Shown in pieces: positions 35,492 to 42,941 of a stretch of DNA of 64,000 nt. Under the pieces are notes generated by a model, which worked only from the letters and a program-made list of their open reading frames with translations, was not told the origin of the DNA and did not search any database. The stretch is from assembly GCF_026157035.1 (NCBI RefSeq), contig NZ_JANJZA010000001.1, forward strand, positions 1,033,001 through 1,097,000, written 5' to 3'. Each line of letters begins with the position of its first letter. Position 1 is the stretch's first letter. The stretch comes from Sphingomicrobium nitratireducens (GTDB taxonomy: Bacteria > Pseudomonadota > Alphaproteobacteria > Sphingomonadales > Sphingomonadaceae). A program made the translations under genes and the position numbers.

Positions 35492-35517
35492 TTCGCTGGG
35501 GGTCTGCAGAAGGTTAC
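35492..35517 (-). promoter_or_regulatory. Predicted SigF-type ECF promoter of the buf operon
   Basis: On the minus strand GTAACC (35512-35517) is followed after exactly 16 bases by CGAA (35492-35495). This matches the GTAACC-N16-CGAA element that I recall being reported for Caulobacter SigF targets. It lies about 50 bases before bufA, leaving room for a short leader. Confidence 0.75.
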
Positions 35518-35540
35518 ACCGAGCGTTTTTCGCGATGATT

Positions 35541-35570
35541 ATGTTGCGCAACATGAGGCTTATGTTGCGG
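35541..35570. promoter_or_regulatory. Palindrome upstream of phaR, candidate PhaR operator
   Basis: ATGTTGCGCAACAT (35541-35554) is a perfect 14-base palindrome, and a further half-site ATGTTGCGG follows at 35562-35570, one turn to one and a half turns away. PhaR proteins bind TGC-rich repeats and repress their own genes, and phaR starts 53 bases downstream. Confidence 0.5.
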
Positions 35571-35622
35571 TGCGGAAGGTGCAGGGCTAGGCTCGTTCGT
35601 TCATGCCGCGAAGGAGCCATGA

Positions 35623-36174
35623 ATGGCCAAGACAAAGGGCGACAAGGTCGTCATCAAGAAATACGCCAACCGCCGTCTCTACGACACCGAGCGTTCGGCC
35701 TATATCACGCTCGACACGCTTGCCGGGATGATCCGCGAGGGCCGCGACGTAGAGGTGATCGATGCCAAGTCGGGCGAGGACATCACCCACCAGGTGCTGA
35801 CCCAGATCATCGTCGACGAGGAAGCGGGCGGCGCGGGCATGCTGCCGGTCTCCTTCCTGCGCCAGCTGATCAGCATGTATGGCGGCAACATGCAGGGCGC
35901 GGTTCCCAACTATCTCGAAGCGGCGATGGACGCCTTCAAGCAGCAGCAGGCGGCGATGATGGGCGGATCGATGGGCGCGGGCGCGTTCGACGCCTCGGCC
36001 TTCACCGACATGGCGCGGCGCAACATGGAAATGTTCCAGTCCGCCGCAAGCGCCTTTTCGGGCGGCAGCGGCGCGGCCAAGTCCGCACGAGCCGACGAGG
36101 CGTCGAAGGATGCCGAACTCGCCGCGCTCAAGGCGGAGCTGGCGGCGCTCAAGGCCAAGGTCGACAAGCTTTGA
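35623..36174 (+). CDS. phaR: Polyhydroxyalkanoate synthesis repressor PhaR
   Basis: The 183-residue protein starts with the PHB/PHA accumulation regulator DNA-binding domain (VVIKKYANRRLYDTERSAYI) and the adjoining granule-associated domain (DITHQVLTQIIVDEE, LPVSFLRQLISMYGGNMQG). The C-terminus is a coiled coil (AELAALKAELAALKAKV). PhaR binds both DNA and PHA granules and so couples phasin expression to storage. No pha synthesis gene lies in the window, though the H1-like gene 470 bases on has a phasin-like N-terminal region. Confidence 0.95.
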   Translation: MAKTKGDKVVIKKYANRRLYDTERSAYITLDTLAGMIREGRDVEVIDAKSGEDITHQVLTQIIVDEEAGGAGMLPVSFLRQLISMYGGNMQGAVPNYLEAAMDAFKQQQAAMMGGSMGAGAFDASAFTDMARRNMEMFQSAASAFSGGSGAAKSARADEASKDAELAALKAELAALKAKVDKL

Positions 36175-36569
36175 TCCTGCCCGCGCTGGCCCTGTTCGTT
36201 GCCGACATCCCGGTAGTCGAGGCGTGGCGCGACCGCGGAGTCGCCCCGGGTACGTGGACCTATGCCGCTGCCCCGCTCGCGAGCGTCGCGAGCTATGGCG
36301 GGCGGGTCGAGGTGCGCTGCGACAAGATGACGCGGCGACTGAGCGTCGTTCTCGACGGACAGGCGATGCCGGGAACCCGGCTGCTGATCTCGACCACCAA
36401 CGGCGATCGCTGGCTGCCTCAGCCGGCCGCGTGGCACGCTTCCGACGCGATCGGCGACTGGATGGCGTTCAGCCGGGGCCGTATCCTGTTCCTCGAAGAA
36501 GGACACATGCCGCTCGTCGTCCCGTCCTGGCCAAGGCTTGCGCGGGTCGTCGAAGACTGCCGCGTCTGA
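36171..36569 (+). CDS. Hypothetical secreted or anchored protein (132 aa)
   Basis: The frame is open after a TTG that overlaps the phaR stop (TTGA at 36171). The product begins MILPALALFVADIP, a short hydrophobic leader, and contains VEVRCDKMTRRLSVVLDGQA and a C-terminal Cys near WPRLARVVEDCRV, so one disulfide is possible. I recognise no domain. The coding reality is supported by its coupling to phaR and continuous codon bias. A CTG at 36177 is another possible start. Confidence 0.6.
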   Translation: MILPALALFVADIPVVEAWRDRGVAPGTWTYAAAPLASVASYGGRVEVRCDKMTRRLSVVLDGQAMPGTRLLISTTNGDRWLPQPAAWHASDAIGDWMAFSRGRILFLEEGHMPLVVPSWPRLARVVEDCRV

Positions 36570-36643
36570 TCGAAAAGGGCGCAAGACGGAACGTTTCGGG
36601 CCTAGAATAGTCTTGTTTTGTGAAGCAGCAGACGGAGGGTGAC

Positions 36644-37162
36644 ATGGCTAAGAAATCCACCAAGACCAGCGGGACCCGTGCGAAGAAGCCCGACTTCGAT
36701 TTCGACAAGCTGACCAAGATGGCGCTGAGCCGCGAGATGCTCGCGGCCGGCCTGACCGCGGCTGCCGCGATGATCGCGGCCAGTCCCAAGGCGCGCGCCA
36801 AGATCAAGAATGCCGGTGTCGATGCCGCCGACCAGATGAGCAAGGCGACCAGCGCGGCGGTCGAGAATGCGACCAGGCTGGGTGCGGTCATCGCCGAGGC
36901 TGTGGCCGATGCGGCCCAGCGCGCCATGTCGGGCGACTGGCTCGACGAGGATGCCGCCAAGCCGGCTGCCAAGAAGGCGGCGCCGAAGAAGAAGGCGCCT
37001 GCGCGAAAGACGGCAGCCAAGAAGCCTGCGGCCAAGAAGCCTGCCGCCAAGAAGGCGACTACCGCCCGCAAGACGGCTGCAGTCAAGAAGCCCGCCGCCA
37101 GGAAGCCCGCGGCGCGCAAGACGACCGCGAAGAAAGCCGCACCCAAGGGCAAGGCCAGCTAA
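36644..37162 (+). CDS. Histone H1-like/phasin-like protein with lysine-alanine tail
   Basis: The 172-residue product has a helical N-terminal part (FDKLTKMALSREMLAAGL, AADQMSKATSAAVENATRL) and, from about residue 105, a tail of AAKKPAAKK-type repeats like eukaryotic H1 and bacterial H1-like or AlgP-type proteins. The tail should bind DNA. The N-terminal part resembles small granule-associated proteins, which would suit the neighbouring phaR, but this is an inference. I chose ATG 36644 after ggaggg; a GTG at 36620 is in frame. Confidence 0.75.
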   Translation: MAKKSTKTSGTRAKKPDFDFDKLTKMALSREMLAAGLTAAAAMIAASPKARAKIKNAGVDAADQMSKATSAAVENATRLGAVIAEAVADAAQRAMSGDWLDEDAAKPAAKKAAPKKKAPARKTAAKKPAAKKPAAKKATTARKTAAVKKPAARKPAARKTTAKKAAPKGKAS

Positions 37163-37243
37163 GGCCCGATCGATCGCTCCGCACGGCGGAACGACCGTGA
37201 AACCGCTTGGAAAAGCGGGCGCGCCCGTGCATGAGCGCTGCCC

Positions 37244-38596
37244 ATGATCCAGATGCGCGAATTTGCCGTCGTGATCCTGGCGGCCGGCCAGGGCACGCGA
37301 ATGCGGTCCGACACGCACAAGGTGCTGCACCCGATCGCCGACAAGCCGATGCTGCTCCACCTGCTCGACACGGTCGACGGGCTGGGGGCCACGCGGCGCG
37401 TTGTCGTCGTCGGCAAGGGCCGCGACCAGGTCGAGGCCGCGCTCGCCGGTCGCGAAGTCGCGACCGCGCTGCAGGCCGAACAGCGTGGCACCGGCCACGC
37501 CGTCCAGCAGGCCGAAGACGCGCTCGAAGGCTTCGAGGGCCCTGTCGTCGTGCTCTACGGCGACACGCCGTTCGTCACGCCCGAGACGCTGACCCGCATG
37601 CTCGGTCGCCTGTGTGCGCACGACAATCCCGCTGTGGTCGTGCTGGCGTCCTCGCCGGCAGACGCCAAGTCGTACGGTCGCGTCATCCTCGGAGAGGGCG
37701 ACCGCATCTCCAAGATGGTCGAGTTCAAGGACGCCAACGAGGCGGAACGCGCAGTGCGCCTGTGCAATTCGGGCATGATGGCAGCGATGAAAGGCGATCT
37801 GTTCGACTGGCTGGGCAAAGTTGGTAACGACAATGCGGCAGGCGAATTCTACCTGCCGGACGTGGTCATGGTCGCGGCCGACGAAGGCCGCCACTCGGTT
37901 GCGATCGAGGGCGAGGCGTTCGAGACCGCGGGCGTCAATTCGCGCCGCGAGCTGGCCGACCTAGAACATGACTGGCAGCAGCGCCGCCGCGCCCGGGCGC
38001 TCGACGAGGGGGCAACGCTGGTCGATCCCGATAGCGTCTGGTTTAGCCACGACACCAAATTGGGCCGCGACGCCACCATCGAACCGCATGTCGTGTTCGG
38101 TCCCGGCGTCGAAATCGCCGACGGCGCGACCATCCGCGCCTTCTGCCACATCGAGGGTGCGAGCATCGCGGGCGGCTGCGAAGTCGGCCCGTTCGCGCGC
38201 CTGCGCCCCGGCGCGGTGATGGAAGAGAGCTCCAAGGTCGGCAATTTTGTAGAGATGAAGAAGACCCGCCTGGGCAAGGGCGCCAAGGCCAACCACCTGA
38301 CCTATCTCGGCGATGCCGAGATCGGCGCGAAGGCTAATATCGGCGCGGGCACCATCACCTGTAATTATGACGGGTTCGGCAAGTATCGGACCCAGATCGG
38401 CGAGGGCGCCTTCATCGGGTCGAACAGTGCGCTGGTCGCGCCGGTGTCGATCGGCGACGGCGCGATCGTCGGCGCGGGCAGCGTCGTGACCAAGAATGTC
38501 GAGGCCGACGAACTCGCCATCGCGCGCGGCGAACAGCGCGGCCTCAAGGGCTGGGCAGCCCGCTTCCGCGAACGCCAGAAGGCGAAGAAGGGCTAG
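37244..38596 (+). CDS. glmU: Bifunctional GlcNAc-1-P uridyltransferase / GlcN-1-P acetyltransferase
   Basis: The 450-residue enzyme makes UDP-GlcNAc for peptidoglycan and LPS. The N-terminal pyrophosphorylase domain has ILAAGQGTRM, QRGTGHAVQ and VLYGDTPF. The C-terminal left-handed beta-helix has hexapeptide repeats (EIGAKANIGAGTITCNYDGF). ATG 37253 is a second possible start. It lies 1.1 kb from glmS, which makes its precursor, with an opposing hydrolase gene between. Its last bases overlap that gene by four. Confidence 0.97.
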   Translation: MIQMREFAVVILAAGQGTRMRSDTHKVLHPIADKPMLLHLLDTVDGLGATRRVVVVGKGRDQVEAALAGREVATALQAEQRGTGHAVQQAEDALEGFEGPVVVLYGDTPFVTPETLTRMLGRLCAHDNPAVVVLASSPADAKSYGRVILGEGDRISKMVEFKDANEAERAVRLCNSGMMAAMKGDLFDWLGKVGNDNAAGEFYLPDVVMVAADEGRHSVAIEGEAFETAGVNSRRELADLEHDWQQRRRARALDEGATLVDPDSVWFSHDTKLGRDATIEPHVVFGPGVEIADGATIRAFCHIEGASIAGGCEVGPFARLRPGAVMEESSKVGNFVEMKKTRLGKGAKANHLTYLGDAEIGAKANIGAGTITCNYDGFGKYRTQIGEGAFIGSNSALVAPVSIGDGAIVGAGSVVTKNVEADELAIARGEQRGLKGWAARFRERQKAKKG

Positions 38597-39603
38597 TCCT
38601 TCATCTTCTCCAGGAACGCGATCAGGCCTCCGAAGTAAGTGTCCTGATCGTCGTACATGGAAAGGTGGCTCCCCTCGGTGGCGAGGAGTTCGCCTTTCGG
38701 CAGGGTCTCGGCCATCCACGCCATGTGGGCCGGATCCATCGTGTCGTACTTGCCCGAAATGACGAGCGTGGGCACGTCGATCTTGTGGAGATCGGCGGTG
38801 CGGTCCCAGTCGGCCAGCCGACCGCTCGCTCCCATCTCGCTCGGCCCCTGCATCAGCGTGTAGATGTGCATGTTGGCGCGCGAGAAGGTGCGGAGCAGGC
38901 CGTGCGGCCATTGATCGTGCGGACGCCGGATCACGTGCTGCTCGTACCACATCGGAACGAGCGTTTCCTCGTAGCGCGGATCGTCGGTCTTGCCTTCTTT
39001 TTCGAGCTGCAGGACGAGCGCAACCTGCTCGGGATCCTTTTGCGGGATCAGCACGTCCTTCGCATAGGCATTATAGGCCGGGATCGAGGCCATCATGTTC
39101 GAAATGACCAGGCATTTGACCTTGTCGGGATGGGCGAGCGCATATTCGATCGCGAGGATGCCGCCCCAGCTCGTTCCGAACAGGCAGAAGTTGGACGCAT
39201 CGCCGTCGATCGCCTCGCGCACCTGGTCGACTTCATCAACATAGCGTTCGATCGTCCACAGGTCGTCATTGTCCGGCCGGTCGCTCCAGCCCGAGCCGAG
39301 CTGGTCGTACTGATAGAATTCGATGCCCGTCTGGGGGAGATAGGCATCCATCACCTCGAGGAAATCGTGCCCCATGGCGGGGCCGCCATGGAGCAGCAGC
39401 AACTTGTAGTCGGGATTGTTGCCGTGCCGCTTCAGCCAGACCTTGAAGGTGCCCGCCTCGGTCTCGATCGGAAGCATGGTGACGCCCCCCGACCAGCTGT
39501 CGGGACGACCCTTCGTCTCGTAGTAGGAAGCGGGCGGCGCATCGGCGCTCGCAGGGACCGAAAGGGCGAGGGCGGCAACCGCGGCAAACAGGCTCGAACG
39601 CAT
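38593..39603 (-). CDS. Secreted proline iminopeptidase-like alpha/beta hydrolase
   Basis: The product of about 336 residues has a signal peptide (VAALALSVPASADAP) and a peptidase S33 fold. The oxyanion motif is LLHGGPAMGHDF, the nucleophile lies in FGTSWGG, the Asp in VISGKYDTMDP and the His in TEGSHLSMYDD. The proline-iminopeptidase type motif HGGP and YDQLGSGWSDRP support release of N-terminal residues from peptides. The signal peptide implies periplasmic action. ATG 39603 is chosen because the signal starts there. Confidence 0.87.
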   Translation of the reverse strand: MRSSLFAAVAALALSVPASADAPPASYYETKGRPDSWSGGVTMLPIETEAGTFKVWLKRHGNNPDYKLLLLHGGPAMGHDFLEVMDAYLPQTGIEFYQYDQLGSGWSDRPDNDDLWTIERYVDEVDQVREAIDGDASNFCLFGTSWGGILAIEYALAHPDKVKCLVISNMMASIPAYNAYAKDVLIPQKDPEQVALVLQLEKEGKTDDPRYEETLVPMWYEQHVIRRPHDQWPHGLLRTFSRANMHIYTLMQGPSEMGASGRLADWDRTADLHKIDVPTLVISGKYDTMDPAHMAWMAETLPKGELLATEGSHLSMYDDQDTYFGGLIAFLEKMKD

Positions 39604-39707
39604 GGCAATTCCCCTGCAATATGTGGGGCGAACGCCTCCTTGTGCCTTGCCCCTCCAACGTGCATAGCAGCGCCCGTTCAAGCGAGGAAGGAGCGCAAGC
39701 AGGCCCC

Positions 39708-41531
39708 ATGTGCGGAATTGTCGGGATCGTGGGCGACAGGCCCGTGGCGGATCGCCTGTTCGACGGGCTCAAGCGGCTCGAATATCGCGGCTATGACAGC
39801 GCCGGCATTTGCACGCTCGACGAAGGCGACTTCGATCGTCGCCGCGCCGAGGGCAAGCTCAACAATCTCGCCGCCGTGCTCGCCGACAAGCCGCTCCACG
39901 GGACGACGGGGATCGCGCACACGCGCTGGGCGACCCACGGCGCGCCGGTGGTCAAGAATGCGCACCCGCATATCGTCGGGCCGGTCGCGATCATCCACAA
40001 CGGCATCATCGAGAACTTCAAACCGCTGCGCGCCGAACTCGAAGCCGAGGGACGCACCTTCGAGAGCGACACCGATACCGAGGTCGTCGCGCACCTCGTC
40101 GCCCGCGAGATCGAGGGCGGGGCCGAGCCGCGCGACGCGGTGGCCGCCGTCCTGTCACGCCTTCACGGCGCGTTCGGCATGGCCTTCCTGTTCCGCGACC
40201 ATCCCGGTCTCATCATTGGCGCGCGCCACGGCTCGCCGCTGACGGTCGGCTATGGCGAGGGCGAGAATTACCTAGGGTCGGACGCGATCGCGCTCGCGCC
40301 GCTGTCGCAGCGCATCGCCTATCTCGACGATGGTGACTGGGTCGTGCTGACGCGCGACGAGATCGAGATCTACGACAAGGACAACCAGCGCGTCGAGCGC
40401 GAGATCGTCCTGTCGGGTGCGTCTGCCGCCTCGGTCGAGAAGGGCAATTACCGCCACTACATGCAGAAGGAGATCTTCGAGCAGCCAATCGTGGTCGCCC
40501 AGACGCTCCAGTCCTACGTGCGCCCCTACGAGGGCAAGGTGGCGCTGCCCGACAGCGACCTCGACCTGTCGTCGATCCGCCGCGTGACCATCGTCGCGTG
40601 CGGCACCAGCTTCTACGCGGGCATGGTCGCCAAATACTGGATCGAGCAGTTCGCGCGCGTGCCCGTCGACATCGATGTCGCAAGCGAGTTCCGCTACCGC
40701 GAGCCGGTGCTCGAGAAAGGCGGGCTCGCGCTGTTCATCTCGCAGTCGGGCGAGACCGCCGACACGCTCGCGGCGCTACGCCACGCGCAGGAAGAGGGGC
40801 AGATCATCGCCGCGGTGATCAACGTGCCGACCTCGACCATGGCGCGCGAGGCGGACATCGTGCTGCCGACCCATGCCGGCCCCGAGATCGGCGTCGCCTC
40901 GACCAAGGCCTTCACCTGCCAGCTCGCGGTGCTCGCCGCCTTCTCCGCCAACCTCGCCCGCGCAAACGGGCGGATGAGCGAGGAAGAGGAGGCCGACTTA
41001 GTCGACCGGCTGCAGAAGGTGCCCGAGATCATGAACGAGGCGCTCGATCATGACGAGGATATCGCTGCGATGGCGCACCTCGTCGCGCCGGCGCGCGACG
41101 TGCTCTATCTCGGCCGCGGCCCCGACTATCCGCTGGCGATGGAAGGCGCGCTGAAACTCAAGGAAATCAGCTATATCCACGCCGAAGGTTATGCGGCGGG
41201 CGAGATGAAGCACGGCCCGATCGCGCTGATCGACGACGCCGTGCCGGTGATCGTGCTCGCCCCCTCGGGACCCTTGTTCGAGAAGACCGTCTCGAACATG
41301 GAGGAAGTTCGCGCGCGCGGCGGCAAGATCATCTTCGTCTCGGATGCCGAAGGCCTCGAGAAAGCGGGCGAGGGCTGCCTTGCGACGATCGAGATGCCCA
41401 AGGCGCACCCGCTGATCCAGCCGATCGTCTACGCCATCCCCGTGCAGCTGCTCGCCTATCACGTCGCGGTCGCCAAAGGCACCGACGTCGACCAGCCGCG
41501 CAACCTCGCGAAATCGGTGACGGTCGAGTGA
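39708..41531 (+). CDS. glmS: Glutamine-fructose-6-phosphate aminotransferase
   Basis: The 607-residue enzyme makes glucosamine-6-phosphate. The N-terminal glutaminase domain begins MCGIVGIVGDRPVADRL with the catalytic Cys2 exposed after Met removal, then HTRWATHG and HNGIIEN. Two SIS isomerase domains follow (VACGTSFYAGMVAKYW, ISQSGETADT, EGYAAGEMKHGPIALID), ending NLAKSVTVE. ATG 39708 is the only start compatible with the Cys2 mechanism. I see no glmS ribozyme upstream. Confidence 0.97.
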   Translation: MCGIVGIVGDRPVADRLFDGLKRLEYRGYDSAGICTLDEGDFDRRRAEGKLNNLAAVLADKPLHGTTGIAHTRWATHGAPVVKNAHPHIVGPVAIIHNGIIENFKPLRAELEAEGRTFESDTDTEVVAHLVAREIEGGAEPRDAVAAVLSRLHGAFGMAFLFRDHPGLIIGARHGSPLTVGYGEGENYLGSDAIALAPLSQRIAYLDDGDWVVLTRDEIEIYDKDNQRVEREIVLSGASAASVEKGNYRHYMQKEIFEQPIVVAQTLQSYVRPYEGKVALPDSDLDLSSIRRVTIVACGTSFYAGMVAKYWIEQFARVPVDIDVASEFRYREPVLEKGGLALFISQSGETADTLAALRHAQEEGQIIAAVINVPTSTMAREADIVLPTHAGPEIGVASTKAFTCQLAVLAAFSANLARANGRMSEEEEADLVDRLQKVPEIMNEALDHDEDIAAMAHLVAPARDVLYLGRGPDYPLAMEGALKLKEISYIHAEGYAAGEMKHGPIALIDDAVPVIVLAPSGPLFEKTVSNMEEVRARGGKIIFVSDAEGLEKAGEGCLATIEMPKAHPLIQPIVYAIPVQLLAYHVAVAKGTDVDQPRNLAKSVTVE

Positions 41532-41532
41532 C

Positions 41533-42426
41533 CTAGGGCAGGCCGAGCGCGCGGGCGCGCTTGGTCAGCTCGTCGCCCAGATAGCTCATCACCGCGCGCA
41601 CGTGCGGCGCGGCCCGGACGCGTTCGTGGGTGACGAGCCAGATGTGGCGCTTGACCGGATTGGACGGGAAGCACTGGATCAGCAAAGGGTCGTCGCCGAC
41701 CGCGAAGACCGGGAGCGCAGCCAGCCCGGCGCCCGACCGCACCGCCGCCAGAAGGCCCGAGGTGCTGTCGTAGGTCATCACCGGCTCGACGCCCGGTGCA
41801 TGGGTTTCCAGCCAGCGCTCGTAGATTTCCCGGATGCCGGGCGCGCCGCCCCCGACCACGTGGCTGTTGACGATGTCGCGGACGCTTCTGGGCTTGCCAT
41901 GGTCGGCCGCATAGTGCGCGCTGCAGAAAAAGGTCCAGCGATCCTCGCAGATGCGCCTGGCGATCAGCGCGTCGCCCTTGATCGCGTCGTCGACGCGAAA
42001 GCCGATGTCGGCTTCCCCCTTGCCCAGGTCGCGGATCGCTGAGGAATGATCGAGTTCGATGCGGATCTCCGGATGCGTCTGCTTGAAACGGACGAGCAGC
42101 GGCGTGATCGCGGCTGCGGAATAGACCTCGTTGGCGGTGAGGCGGACCGTTCCCGACAGGCTTCTGGCGCTTGCCGCGGCTTCGGCGGCCACCGCGTTCG
42201 CGGCCTGCTCCACCGCCCGCGCGAGATCGAGCAGGCGTTCGCCCATCTCGCTCAGCCGGTAGCCCGACCGTTGCTTCTCGAACAGCGCGTGACCCAGCGA
42301 CGCCTCGAGCGCGTGAACGCGGCGCGCGACCGTCGTCTGGTTCGCGCCGAGCGCGCGCGCCGCCTTGAGCGTGCTGCCCGCCTCGGCCACGGCGAGGAAA
42401 TATCTGAGGTCGTTCCAGTCGAACAT
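41533..42426 (-). CDS. LysR-family transcriptional regulator
   Basis: The 297-residue product has the LysR winged helix (FDWNDLRYFLAVAEAGST, ARALGANQTTVARRVHALE) and a periplasmic-binding-like effector domain (GTVRLTANEVYSAAAITPLL). Target and ligand are unknown. The ATG at 42426 matches the usual MFDWNDLRYF start. It is convergent with glmS, one base between stops, and its control region diverges from the urcA gene 152 bases away. Confidence 0.9.
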   Translation of the reverse strand: MFDWNDLRYFLAVAEAGSTLKAARALGANQTTVARRVHALEASLGHALFEKQRSGYRLSEMGERLLDLARAVEQAANAVAAEAAASARSLSGTVRLTANEVYSAAAITPLLVRFKQTHPEIRIELDHSSAIRDLGKGEADIGFRVDDAIKGDALIARRICEDRWTFFCSAHYAADHGKPRSVRDIVNSHVVGGGAPGIREIYERWLETHAPGVEPVMTYDSTSGLLAAVRSGAGLAALPVFAVGDDPLLIQCFPSNPVKRHIWLVTHERVRAAPHVRAVMSYLGDELTKRARALGLP

Positions 42427-42578
42427 GCCGAGAAGATAGCGTGCCTCGTGAGTCCGCGCATCTGCAAAAATGCAGAACGTGCGGGCGATCTTGTGGCTGC
42501 CGGGCGTGAAATTCGAGGCGTAAATGGAGTCCCCATCGGGTCGCCGGGCGTGGCGGTCCCCAAAATGGGAGAAGACCA

Positions 42579-42869
42579 ATGACCAAGTTGATGATGAGCA
42601 TGGCAGCGCTGGCAAGCCTGGCGATCGCCGTTCCGGGCGTAGCGAATGCCGAACCCGTCCGCGTGAGCGTCCAGGTCGCCGACCTCGACCTTTCGAGCGC
42701 CGAAGGCCGCGCAACCGCCGAGCAGCGTGCCCAGCATGCCGCCGCCGACGCCTGCGGGGACCGTTCCTCGGCCGACCGCATGAGCGGCCCCGCGATCAAG
42801 CAGTGCCGTGCCGACGTCGTCGCCGACGTTCTGGCCAAGGCGCGTCCGGTCCAGCTCGCCAAGCGCTAG
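42579..42869 (+). CDS. UrcA-family small secreted protein
   Basis: The 96-residue protein has a signal peptide (MAALASLAIAVPGVANA) followed by the UrcA pattern VRVSVQVADLDLSSAEGR, AAADACGDRSSADRM, IKQCRADVVADVLAKA with two conserved cysteines. UrcA proteins are common in Sphingomonadales and Caulobacterales; the function is unknown. A terminator follows. Confidence 0.88.
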   Translation: MTKLMMSMAALASLAIAVPGVANAEPVRVSVQVADLDLSSAEGRATAEQRAQHAAADACGDRSSADRMSGPAIKQCRADVVADVLAKARPVQLAKR

Positions 42870-42893
42870 GCAAGTGCATCGCTGGCTCCCGAG

Positions 42894-42924
42894 GGGGCGG
42901 AACTCGGAGGGGTTCCGCCCCTTT
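42894..42924 (+). terminator. Rho-independent terminator after the urcA gene
   Basis: GGGGCGGAAC (42894-42903) pairs with GTTCCGCCCC (42912-42921) around an eight-base loop, followed by TTT. Confidence 0.8.
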
Positions 42925-42941
42925 GTGCATCTGGAGGCTGC

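Noticed and set aside
39604-39707. glmS ribozyme or riboswitch before glmS
   Set aside because: The leader is short and shows none of the conserved ribozyme core; the ribozyme is mainly known from Gram-positive bacteria.
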